This document shows positions 9,013-16,168 of a stretch of 64,000 nt of DNA, piece by piece (position 1 is the first letter of the stretch; every line of letters starts with the position of its first letter). Source of the DNA: Gemmatimonadaceae bacterium (lineage in GTDB: Bacteria; Gemmatimonadota; Gemmatimonadetes; Gemmatimonadales; Gemmatimonadaceae); NCBI GenBank assembly GCA_016720905.1, contig JADKJT010000003.1, positions 62,001 through 126,000 of the forward strand, in the 5' to 3' direction. Below the pieces are notes generated by a model that did no database searches, had not been told where the DNA came from, and worked only from the letters and a program-made list of their open reading frames with translations. The translations under genes and the position numbers were made by a program.

Positions 9013-10002
9013 CTACCCCTGGTAGCGCGACAGCAACGCTTCGTGTCGCGCGCGGTCTATGTTGCGCCCGCTCACCAGGGCGACCACTGGCCCTTCGATG
9101 GCCGCAATGAGCCCGTGTCGCAGCGCGGCGACGGTCACGGCACCCGCGCCTTCGACAATGAGTCCCTGTGTTCGCGAGAGCCAGGCAATCGTCTCACCCA
9201 GCGCCTCCTCACTGACCAGCACCATGTCGTCGGCGCAGCTCTGGCCGATGTGCAGCGCGTCGTCATCGACCTGACCGGCCAGTCCGTCGGCCAATGTTGG
9301 CGTGTGCGGACACAACACCACGCGCCCGGCCGCTACGCTGCGGGTCATCGCGGCCGTTTCCACGCTCTGTACGCCAACAATGCGTACCGAGGGTGCAAGG
9401 CGTCGCAACACCGCGCCCATTCCCCCCAACAGTCCGCCGCCGCCGGTGCAAATCACCACGGTGCGCACGCTCGGCAGTTGATCAAGGACTTCCAGCGCCA
9501 CCGTGCCTTGCCCGGCCAGCAATTCCACACCGAGACACGGATTGATATAGGGAATGTCGTGCCGGATGGCGTGCGCCTTGGCCACCACCATCGCAGCGTC
9601 ATAGTCTGGCGCTTCGTCGTTCACCGTCGCGCCAAGCGCGCGAATGCCGTCCTTCTTGACCTGTGGCGCGTCGCTCGGCACGTAGAGCACGGCGGGAACA
9701 CCGAACGCGTGGGCGGCATACGCCACACCCAGACCGTGATTGCCGGCGCTGGAGGCTACCACGCCCTTCGCGCGTTCGGCTGGCGACATCGAGGCGAGCA
9801 CGTTGTACGCCCCGCGCACCTTGAACGACCCCGTGGGATTCTCGAGTTCGTACTTGAGGTACACATCGGCACCGACGGCTGTCGACAGCGCTTCATCGCG
9901 CGCCAGTCGACTGGGTGGCATCACCACACGCACATGATCGGCGGCGGCGCGCACGGCATCCACCGACGGGAGGATGCGAGGGTTCAGGAATGGTGTGGTC
10001 AT
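9013..10002 (-). CDS. Threonine/serine dehydratase, PLP fold type II
   Basis: The 329-residue catalytic domain only, without the C-terminal ACT-like regulatory domain of biosynthetic IlvA, so it resembles catabolic TdcB or serine racemase-like enzymes. The PLP lysine is Lys61 in TGSFKVRGA; SSAGNHGLG and the phosphate-binding TGGGGLLGG loop are present. The expected reaction is deamination of threonine to 2-oxobutyrate or serine to pyruvate. The ATG at 10002 overlaps the stop of the photolyase gene (ATGA), implying coupled translation from one mRNA. The longer frame upstream lies inside the photolyase coding sequence. Confidence 0.93.
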   Translation of the reverse strand: MTTPFLNPRILPSVDAVRAAADHVRVVMPPSRLARDEALSTAVGADVYLKYELENPTGSFKVRGAYNVLASMSPAERAKGVVASSAGNHGLGVAYAAHAFGVPAVLYVPSDAPQVKKDGIRALGATVNDEAPDYDAAMVVAKAHAIRHDIPYINPCLGVELLAGQGTVALEVLDQLPSVRTVVICTGGGGLLGGMGAVLRRLAPSVRIVGVQSVETAAMTRSVAAGRVVLCPHTPTLADGLAGQVDDDALHIGQSCADDMVLVSEEALGETIAWLSRTQGLIVEGAGAVTVAALRHGLIAAIEGPVVALVSGRNIDRARHEALLSRYQG

Positions 10003-11465
10003 GGGTGCTGCGAAATGTATCGCGCCACGTCGAACTTCCTCGTCGCCCGTGCGGTCACCATGGGGCGAATGCCGCCCCACACCGGCTTGTTGCCCCAGGG
10101 CCGGTCCCAGAGCCCCAGACACCACATGATGCCGCCCACGCTGTTCGCGTCCCGGCCATCGAGTGCGTACTTGTCATTCAGGTGATACATGCACGTGCGG
10201 GCCTGCTCATAGTCGCGTGTCCAGAGCAGCATGGTCTTGCCCCACAACATGCGCGGGTAATTGTGAATGAGTCCGGTGTTCACCAGTTGTCGTTGCGATG
10301 CGTTCCAGAGGGCGTCGCCGGTTTCCGCGCGCTCCAGCGTCGCCAGATCATACAGGATTGGTCGCGGGTCGTTGGCGTGTTCGGCCATCGTGCGCTGCAC
10401 CCAGTCGGGCAACGAACCGAGCGCGTCGAAGGCGGGCGTTCGCAGACACCAGTTGAACGACAGCTCCCGCCACGTGGTCACTTGCTGCACGAATGCCTCC
10501 AGCGAGTCAGACGGCGCAAGACTGGCGCGTGCCTCGCGTACCACCCGCGCCGAGGCGATCTGACCGTAGTGCAGGTATGGTGAGAGACCGCTGGTGCCAT
10601 CACCGTCGGACGCTTCGTTGCGTCGCTGCGCATACTCGGGTAACACGCGCGTGCAGAACAACTCGCATCGATCGGCCGCCGCCACGCTGCCCCCGCGCAT
10701 CGTCACGGCACCCACCGTGTGATCGATGTCGCACGTCGCGACTTCGCGGGCAATATCGGCGTCCGTCATTGCGCCAACCGCCAGCGGCTCCACCCCGATC
10801 AGCGCGCGCAACGACGCCTTGAGTGCCTCACCCGCTTCCACGCGCGGCGGTTGATCTTCCACCGGCTCGATGGCGTGATCGATCAGCTTGGCCAGCTTGG
10901 GGCGGATGGTCCGGGCCGCGTACTCGGCTTTGAGAAAGGCACCACTGGGCACCGTGCAGACACTGTCCACCGCGAGCACACGGCAGGTGACCCGCTCGCC
11001 AAACCGCGCGGTGCGCTCACGCACGCCGGCCGTGGGAAAGAGATCGGTGAACACCACGTAGGCCCGACTCGCCAGTCGATCAACGACGCGACGGTCATCA
11101 TCGCGGCCGCGGCGCAGCACGAACTGATAGTGCAATCCCAGCGCGTCCGCCTGGTGCGCGGTGTCACGCGCGCCCTGCAGGATGAACGTGTGATGCCGGT
11201 CGGCGGCGTACGGATACGTGGGATCGAGTCCCTGATGGATCACCAGCGGCAGGTTGACGCGATCGGCCGTGCGGATGGCCGCGCGCAGCGCCCAGTTCTC
11301 ATCCAACCGATGGGTGGACTGCATCCAGTACAGCACGTAGGCGCCGTCCGGCTGATAGCGCTTGCCGTTGATATCGACGGTGCGGGCCACCAGCTGATCG
11401 CGCACGAAGTCGCTGTCCAGACGATGGGGGCGCGGCGGCGCGGCGCGAACGGTTGGCGAATTCAT
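9999..11465 (-). CDS. Class II CPD photolyase
   Basis: This is a 488-residue flavoprotein that reverses cyclobutane pyrimidine dimers with blue light. The N-terminal Rossmann-like half begins around VLYWMQSTHR, typical of class II rather than class I enzymes. The C-terminal FAD domain shows the class II signatures LWNASQRQLVNTG, HNYPRMLWGKT, and DGRDANSVGGIMWCLG with DRPWG. The start at 11465 opens a transcript that also carries the threonine dehydratase. The diverging strand contains a promoter-like element and then tRNA-Ala. Confidence 0.95.
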   Translation of the reverse strand: MNSPTVRAAPPRPHRLDSDFVRDQLVARTVDINGKRYQPDGAYVLYWMQSTHRLDENWALRAAIRTADRVNLPLVIHQGLDPTYPYAADRHHTFILQGARDTAHQADALGLHYQFVLRRGRDDDRRVVDRLASRAYVVFTDLFPTAGVRERTARFGERVTCRVLAVDSVCTVPSGAFLKAEYAARTIRPKLAKLIDHAIEPVEDQPPRVEAGEALKASLRALIGVEPLAVGAMTDADIAREVATCDIDHTVGAVTMRGGSVAAADRCELFCTRVLPEYAQRRNEASDGDGTSGLSPYLHYGQIASARVVREARASLAPSDSLEAFVQQVTTWRELSFNWCLRTPAFDALGSLPDWVQRTMAEHANDPRPILYDLATLERAETGDALWNASQRQLVNTGLIHNYPRMLWGKTMLLWTRDYEQARTCMYHLNDKYALDGRDANSVGGIMWCLGLWDRPWGNKPVWGGIRPMVTARATRKFDVARYISQHP

Positions 11466-11540
11466 GGCGCCGGTTGAACGTGTGGGAGACCCGCGGCGTT
11501 CCGCCCGGTATCATGAATCGGTCAGATGGTCCGGTTCACC

Positions 11541-11568
11541 TTGACAGAAGGGTGATCGCGGCTAGCTT
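11541..11568 (+). promoter_or_regulatory. Sigma-70-type promoter upstream of tRNA-Ala
   Basis: TTGACA at 11541-11546 and TAGCTT at 11563-11568 are separated by 16 nt. A hairpin with a T-tract lies between this promoter and tRNA-Ala, so the promoter either makes a very short RNA or reads through to the tRNA. Confidence 0.5.
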
Positions 11569-11586
11569 AACGGAGTGTTCCGAAGG

Positions 11587-11614
11587 GCCCCGCGCCACCG
11601 GTGCGGGGTTTTTT
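11587..11614 (+). terminator. Rho-independent terminator-like hairpin
   Basis: CCCCGC (11588-11593) pairs with GCGGGG (11603-11608), and six T residues follow. No plus-strand coding sequence precedes it; it lies only about 20 nt after the predicted -10 box and 33 nt before tRNA-Ala. Confidence 0.75.
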
Positions 11615-11646
11615 CGTCAGAGTCGGCTGACCAGCCGACCGGCACG

Positions 11647-11719
11647 GGGGCTGTAGCTCAGCTGGGAGAGCGCTGCATTCGCATTGCAGAGGTCAGGGGT
11701 TCGAGCCCCCTCAGCTCCA
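11647..11719 (+). tRNA. tRNA-Ala (anticodon CGC)
   Basis: A 73-nt cloverleaf with acceptor GGGGCTG pairing CAGCTCC, including the G3-U70 pair that identifies alanine tRNAs. The anticodon stem CTGCA/TGCAG encloses loop TTCGCAT with CGC at 11680-11682, reading GCG codons. The T-arm GGTTCGAGCC is canonical. The discriminator base is A, and CCA is not encoded. Confidence 0.97.
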
Positions 11720-11781
11720 TAGATATTTACCGGGTTGTGTGACGGTCGACACGAGTTTGTGACCCCGGGGAACCTAAATCG

Positions 11782-11897
11782 TAGTATGTTGTAGAAGGAT
11801 TGAGCCCGCCGCTGTTCGGTAGGACGGAGAGTTCCAATGACAGCGCGCGTGGCACCTGTTCGAAGACCCCCGAGGGCATAGCCCGGCGGGGGTTTTC
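11782..11897 (+). ncRNA. Candidate small RNA ending in a strong terminator
   Basis: The gene-free stretch after tRNA-Ala holds a TAGTAT -10-like box (11782-11787), with TTGTGA 19 nt upstream at 11757-11762. About 75 nt of sequence can pair internally (for example CGCTGT with ACAGCG), and a strong terminator follows (stem 11867-11892, then TTTT). No open frame on either strand looks coding, so a roughly 100-nt RNA starting near 11794 is proposed. It matches no RNA family I recognise (not 6S, SRP RNA, tmRNA or RNase P RNA). The -35 match and spacing are weak. Confidence 0.4.
11867..11897 (+). terminator. Rho-independent terminator
   Basis: The CCCCCG-A-GGGC arm pairs with GCCC-GG-CGGGGG across an ATA loop, followed by TTTTCTGTTT. 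It ends the candidate small RNA. Confidence 0.8.
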
Positions 11898-11940
11898 TGT
11901 TTCCGGGCGCCTGCGGTCGACCAAGAAGACGTCGAGCGGT

Positions 11941-12105
11941 GAGGTGAGGAGCGGTGAGAGTCTTGAGGGGCGAGCAACCGAAGCGTCGAGCGTTAGAGGG
12001 GTGAGCCGGTGAGGGCAGGACTGAGTTCTGCCCTCGCCGGCTCACCCCTCAAGCGCTCACTACCTTCGGTTGCTCGCCCCTAAGGACTCTCATAGCTCAC
12101 CCCTC
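11941..12105. repeat. Long imperfect inverted repeat (about 80-bp arms)
   Basis: The sequence at 11941-12019 is the near reverse complement of 12024-12105. Shared blocks include GAGAGTC, GGGGCGAGCAACCGAAG, GAGGGGTGAGCCGG and GAGGGCAG, and the loop is very small. It occupies the last third of the 419-nt gene-free stretch between tRNA-Ala and the lipoprotein gene ending at 12139. Each arm contains several GGTGAG-like units. There is no transposase, and no target-site duplication is evident. Confidence 0.8.
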
Positions 12106-12138
12106 CCCGATACGGTCGAGGCAGCTCACACACCCGAC

Positions 12139-13434
12139 CTATTTCAGGGATCGGACGTCGGCGCGCATCGCGGCGAACAACTCGGCCAGGAAGCGATTCT
12201 CCTCGTCTTCCACCCGGCCCGCATAGTCGCTCATGGCCGTGAATCCCAGATTGCCCAGAAAGCGCATGATGGCGCTTTCGCGAACCGCCAGCACCATCGT
12301 TCGGGCCAACAGTGTCTGCCCGTCGGCTCCGCGAATGAAGCCGATGCGGAATTGCGCGCCGCCGCCTTCAAACGGACGCTTGAGCGGCGTGTTCAACAGC
12401 TGCTCGGTGAGCAGCGGCAGGTCCCAGTCCGGCTCCTTGGTGAAGCGCATCGCCCACTCGCGTTGCGTGCTCGTACTCACATGCACAAACTCCCCCACCA
12501 CGTTCGACGCGCCCACCGTGAAGAACGAAATTTTGGCCGAGGCGTCGGCATGCAGCACCAGGGTGTCCGGCATGCGGCGCGGTGGTCCTTCCAGCGGCTG
12601 CAGTTCGCCCCCTCGCGTGCGAAACCGCATGACCAGACGCGATTTCCTGCTCTGCACATCAAACCAATCCGCCCCGACCTTGTCGCTCAGTCGAAAGTGA
12701 AAGCGCGCGGGCGCCAGATATTTGCGCACGTACTTGGACATCTCTGGAAATTCCCCCTGAAGCGAATCGCCAGATATGTGGATGTGCATCGACACCCGCG
12801 TCGAGCCGTCCGGCTGTGCGTCGGTGCTCAGGGAGTCAAGCAACAACAGCCGACCCAGTGCCGTGGTGGTGCGGGGCAACGCGCTGCGATAGTCGGCGCG
12901 AATATCCGTGGCCGGTCGTTCGGCGGACAGGAACAGCGCCCGCATGATATCCGTCGCCCGCGCCGGCGGCATCCCACCGACCGCGTTCTCAACCTTGGTC
13001 GTCCACTGCCAATCGTTGTCGGCGGGGAGTTGAACAAGCCCGATGAAGTGCCGGGAGTCGCCCGTGCGGACGGGTGAGGCCACCTGTGCCCTGGGCGAAA
13101 ACGTATAGCGGCCGCCAATGACCGTGCCGGCCACCTCCAGATCGCGTTCAGCGCCCACGCGAGTGGAACGTTCGCTGGTCCACAGCGCCGTATCGTTGAC
13201 CAGCTTGGACGGCGAAAGCGCAAACCGCCCCATGCGCATGCGGGCGTACAGGAACTTCGGCAGGCGAACGACCCGCGTAAATCGCTGTTCCAGCGCGTCG
13301 GCAAAGGCCTCGGCGTTCACGCGCGCCGACGCCACGTCCGGGCCGTACGCCAGCGTGGCGGCACGACAGCCCGTTCCGCTCAGGAGCAGGCCAACGAACA
13401 GCGTATGGCGCAACGGAAGGGGCACGCGGGACAT
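12139..13434 (-). CDS. Large uncharacterised lipoprotein
   Basis: The 431-residue protein has a signal sequence ending in the lipobox region LLLSGTGC, so it is predicted to be a lipoprotein. The start at 13434 (MSRVPLP) was chosen for the signal peptide; the frame continues open far upstream only because it runs antisense through glnS. The mature part contains mixed beta-rich segments and several Phe/Asp stretches but no domain I can name. It diverges from glnS with 54 nt between the two starts, so the promoters overlap. The function is unknown. Confidence 0.8.
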   Translation of the reverse strand: MSRVPLPLRHTLFVGLLLSGTGCRAATLAYGPDVASARVNAEAFADALEQRFTRVVRLPKFLYARMRMGRFALSPSKLVNDTALWTSERSTRVGAERDLEVAGTVIGGRYTFSPRAQVASPVRTGDSRHFIGLVQLPADNDWQWTTKVENAVGGMPPARATDIMRALFLSAERPATDIRADYRSALPRTTTALGRLLLLDSLSTDAQPDGSTRVSMHIHISGDSLQGEFPEMSKYVRKYLAPARFHFRLSDKVGADWFDVQSRKSRLVMRFRTRGGELQPLEGPPRRMPDTLVLHADASAKISFFTVGASNVVGEFVHVSTSTQREWAMRFTKEPDWDLPLLTEQLLNTPLKRPFEGGGAQFRIGFIRGADGQTLLARTMVLAVRESAIMRFLGNLGFTAMSDYAGRVEDEENRFLAELFAAMRADVRSLK

Positions 13435-13488
13435 GGAAGAAGAATGACTGGAGGTTAGCTTTCGCGGCACCTCTCTCCATACCCTGCC

Positions 13489-15204
13489 GTGGCCAATACG
13501 CTTCCTCCTGATTCCTCCGACGCGGCCCACGCGCCGCGACGTGACTTCATTCGCGAACTTGTCGCCGAAGATGTGGCCACCGGTCGGTTTGGCCGCGCGC
13601 CGGCCACCCGATTCCCACCGGAACCGAATGGGTTCCTGCACATGGGACACGCCAAGTCCATCTGCCTGAACTTCGGGATCGCGAAGGAATTTGGCGGCAC
13701 CTGCAACCTGCGCTTTGACGACACGAATCCGTTCACGGAAGACGTGAAGTACGTGGAGTCCATCAAGCGTGATGTGCAGTGGCTGGGTTTCCAGTGGGAC
13801 CACGAGTACTACGCCAGCGACTACTTCGAGCAATTGTACGACGTGGCCGAGTCGCTGGTGAGCAAAGGCAAGGCGTATGTGGACTCGCAGACCGAGGAAC
13901 AGATTCGCGAGGGGCGCGGCACGGTGACGACGCCGGGGACGCCCAGTCCCTATCGCACGCGTGGGGTGGAGGAAAACCTCGACCTGCTGCGGAGAATGCG
14001 GGCGGGGGAATTCCCCGACGGCGCGCATGTGTTGCGGGCGAAGATCGACATGGCGCACCAGAACATGATCATGCGTGATCCGCTGCTGCTGCGCATTCGA
14101 CACGCGCATCACTATCGGCGCGGCAACGACTGGTGCATCTACCCGTTGTACGATTTCGCGCATGGATTGAGTGACGCCATTGAGGGCATCACCCGATCGT
14201 TGTGCACGCTGGAGTTCAAGGACAACCGCGACATCTACGACTGGCTGGTGAGCGAGGCCGGGTTTGAGCATCCGCCGCGGCAGATGGAGTTTGCCCGACT
14301 GGAGCTGGACTACACGCTGCTCAGCAAGCGCAAGCTGTTGCGTCTGGTGAACGAAGGGCATGTGAGTGGCTGGGACGATCCGCGCATGCCCACCATTGCC
14401 GGCCTCCGTCGGCGCGGCGTGCGCGCCGAGGCCATTCGCGCGTTTGCCGAGGTGATTGGCGTGGCGCGCAACGATGCGCGCGTGGAAATCGCGACGTTCG
14501 AGCATGCGGTGCGCGACGATCTCAACGTGGAAGTACCGCGCGTGTTGTGCGTGCTCAATCCGCTCAAGGTGGTGCTGACCAACTATCCCGAGGGGCAGGT
14601 GGAGGAGATGGAGGCGGCCAGCTATCCACCCGACTTTGCCAAGAGTGGCACGCGGATGGTGCCGTTCTCGCGCGAGCTGTGGGTGGACCGTGACGACTTC
14701 ATGGAAGATCCGCCCAAGAAGTTCTATCGCCTGTCACCGGGTCGCGAAGTGCGTTTGCGTTTTGGCTATCTCATCACCTGCCAGTCGGTGGTGAAGAACG
14801 AGGCGGGCGAGGTGACCGAGTTGCACTGCACCTACGATCCCGCCACGCGCAGCGGCCAGGCGCCCGATGGGCGAAAGGTGCAGGGCACCATTCACTGGGT
14901 GTCGGCGGCGCGCGCGCTGGACTGTGAAGTGCGGCTGTACGATCGCCTGTTTTCGCAGCCCGATCCCGACGACGTGCCGGAGGGGCAGGATTTCATGTCA
15001 GCGCTCAATCCGCATTCACTGGTGGTGGTGAGCAACGCGAAGATCGAGCCGAGTGTGGCGAGCGATCCGCTTGGCAGCCGATATCAGTTTGAGCGGACGG
15101 GCTACTTCATGAGCGAGATGGAGACGTCAACGAAAGAGCGATTGGTGTTTAACCGGATTGTGGCGTTGCGGGACAGCTGGGCGAAGGAGCTCAAGAAGGG
15201 GTGA
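13489..15204 (+). CDS. glnS: Glutaminyl-tRNA synthetase
   Basis: This is a 571-residue class I synthetase that charges tRNA-Gln directly with glutamine. The HIGH motif is HMGH at residues 51-54 within PPEPNGFLHMGHAKS, the KMSKS loop is LLSKRKL at 277-283, and the beta-barrel anticodon domain follows. The GTG start at 13489 is the only one before the conserved N-terminus. Having GlnRS means this organism need not rely only on the GatCAB amidation route for Gln-tRNA, though both may exist. The cognate tRNA-Gln(CTG) lies 720 nt downstream on the same strand. Confidence 0.97.
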   Translation: MANTLPPDSSDAAHAPRRDFIRELVAEDVATGRFGRAPATRFPPEPNGFLHMGHAKSICLNFGIAKEFGGTCNLRFDDTNPFTEDVKYVESIKRDVQWLGFQWDHEYYASDYFEQLYDVAESLVSKGKAYVDSQTEEQIREGRGTVTTPGTPSPYRTRGVEENLDLLRRMRAGEFPDGAHVLRAKIDMAHQNMIMRDPLLLRIRHAHHYRRGNDWCIYPLYDFAHGLSDAIEGITRSLCTLEFKDNRDIYDWLVSEAGFEHPPRQMEFARLELDYTLLSKRKLLRLVNEGHVSGWDDPRMPTIAGLRRRGVRAEAIRAFAEVIGVARNDARVEIATFEHAVRDDLNVEVPRVLCVLNPLKVVLTNYPEGQVEEMEAASYPPDFAKSGTRMVPFSRELWVDRDDFMEDPPKKFYRLSPGREVRLRFGYLITCQSVVKNEAGEVTELHCTYDPATRSGQAPDGRKVQGTIHWVSAARALDCEVRLYDRLFSQPDPDDVPEGQDFMSALNPHSLVVVSNAKIEPSVASDPLGSRYQFERTGYFMSEMETSTKERLVFNRIVALRDSWAKELKKG

Positions 15205-15251
15205 CGCGCTCGGGCGAGTTCTTGCGAATTCACGCCGAGGCCGAGCAGACT

Positions 15252-15936
15252 ATGGGTATGCCGATCGCACTGCAGCACCACTGGACCATTGAGGACGTCT
15301 GGGCGTTGCCGGAGTGCGGCGAACGCTACGAGGTGGTTGACGGGGTGCTGCTGGTGAGTCCGGCGCCTTCGTTGGTGCACCAGCGCGCGGTGCGCGTCTT
15401 GCTGGAGTTGTTGCAGCGTTACGTGAGCCAATTCATGATCGGCGAGGCACTGCCGGCGCCGCTCGATGTGGTGATGGCGGACGACACCATGGTGCAGCCT
15501 GATGTGTGTCCTGCCGCCGGCAGGTGATCTCGCACTCAGGGACAATCCTCGCCAGCGGCCGCCGCCGTTGCTTGCCGTGGAAGTGCTGTCGCCGTCCACG
15601 GCCCGTCAGGATCGGATCGTAAAGCGACCGCGTTATCAGCGAACGGGCGTCGAATACTGGATGGTCGATCTCGATGCGCGAGTGGTGGAGCGCTGGACCC
15701 CGGACGCGGAACGTCCGGAGATCTGCCTCATCGCGATTACGTGGCAGCCCGCAGGGGCCGTGGCCCCGCTTGCCATCGATTTGGTGGCACTGTTTGCGGA
15801 GATCGTCAGGGAAGCCCGTGTAAAGGGCGTGGGGAGCGGCCCGGGGCTTGCTTTGCACTACCATCGGGCCGGGGTCCGCCTATATTTGACCGTTCACCGT
15901 CGGCAGGTGCCGGACCGACGGGGTGATGCCCCTTAG
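15252..15936 (+). pseudogene. Uma2-family (DUF820) restriction-fold protein, frameshifted
   Basis: The N-terminal half (from ATG 15252) reads in one frame through WTIEDVWALPECGERYEVVDG and VQPDV. The C-terminal half with EVLSPSTARQDRIVKRPRYQ and EYWMVDLDA continues in the next frame from about 15500. Joining them needs removal of one base within GATGTGTGTCCTG. Together they make a nearly full Uma2 protein, a PD-(D/E)XK nuclease-fold family of unknown role that is common in cyanobacteria and Gemmatimonadota. The second frame also runs past the usual family end and stops inside tRNA-Gln. This is either a decayed gene or a sequencing error. Confidence 0.8.
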
Positions 15937-15999
15937 CTCAACTGGCAGAGCGTCTGACTCTGAATCAGAAGGTTCCAGGTTCGAAACCTGGAGGGGCAA
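15927..15999 (+). tRNA. tRNA-Gln (anticodon CTG)
   Basis: A 73-nt cloverleaf with acceptor TGCCCCT pairing AGGGGCA; the U1-A72 pair is a GlnRS identity feature. The anticodon stem TCTGA/TCAGA holds loop CTCTGAA with CTG at 15960-15962, reading CAG. The T-arm GGTTCGAAACC is canonical. CCA is not encoded. A TATATT box lies at 15881-15886. Confidence 0.97.
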
Positions 16000-16020
16000 C
16001 TTCCGTCAGCATGCGTTCAA

Positions 16021-16053
16021 CACAAAGCCTCGGCCTCGCGCCGGGGCTTTGTG
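16021..16053 (+). terminator. Probable terminator after tRNA-Gln
   Basis: CACAAAGCC-T-CGGC pairs with GCCG-G-GGCTTTGTG across a CTCGC loop. The T-rich part lies inside the stem rather than after it, so termination is probable but not certain. Confidence 0.6.
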
Positions 16054-16168
16054 CATCCTGCGTGACAAAAGTGGCGCCGCCCAGAGGACGAGCGAACTCG
16101 CTCCTCACGCCGTACGTTGCCAAAAGAACCCACGTCGGCACGGATGTGCTTCCCCAGAAGACCATTTA

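Noticed and set aside
11617..12045. Minus-strand frame encoding GAEGARTPDLCNANAALSQLSY
   Set aside because: This peptide is the well-known artefact of translating antisense through tRNA-Ala; the locus is the tRNA.
13435..14505. Extension of the minus-strand lipoprotein frame through glnS
   Set aside because: Antisense to glnS; the lipoprotein has its own signal peptide starting at 13434.
15965..16165. Minus-strand frame ending APPGFEPGTF
   Set aside because: Same kind of artefact, translated antisense through tRNA-Gln.
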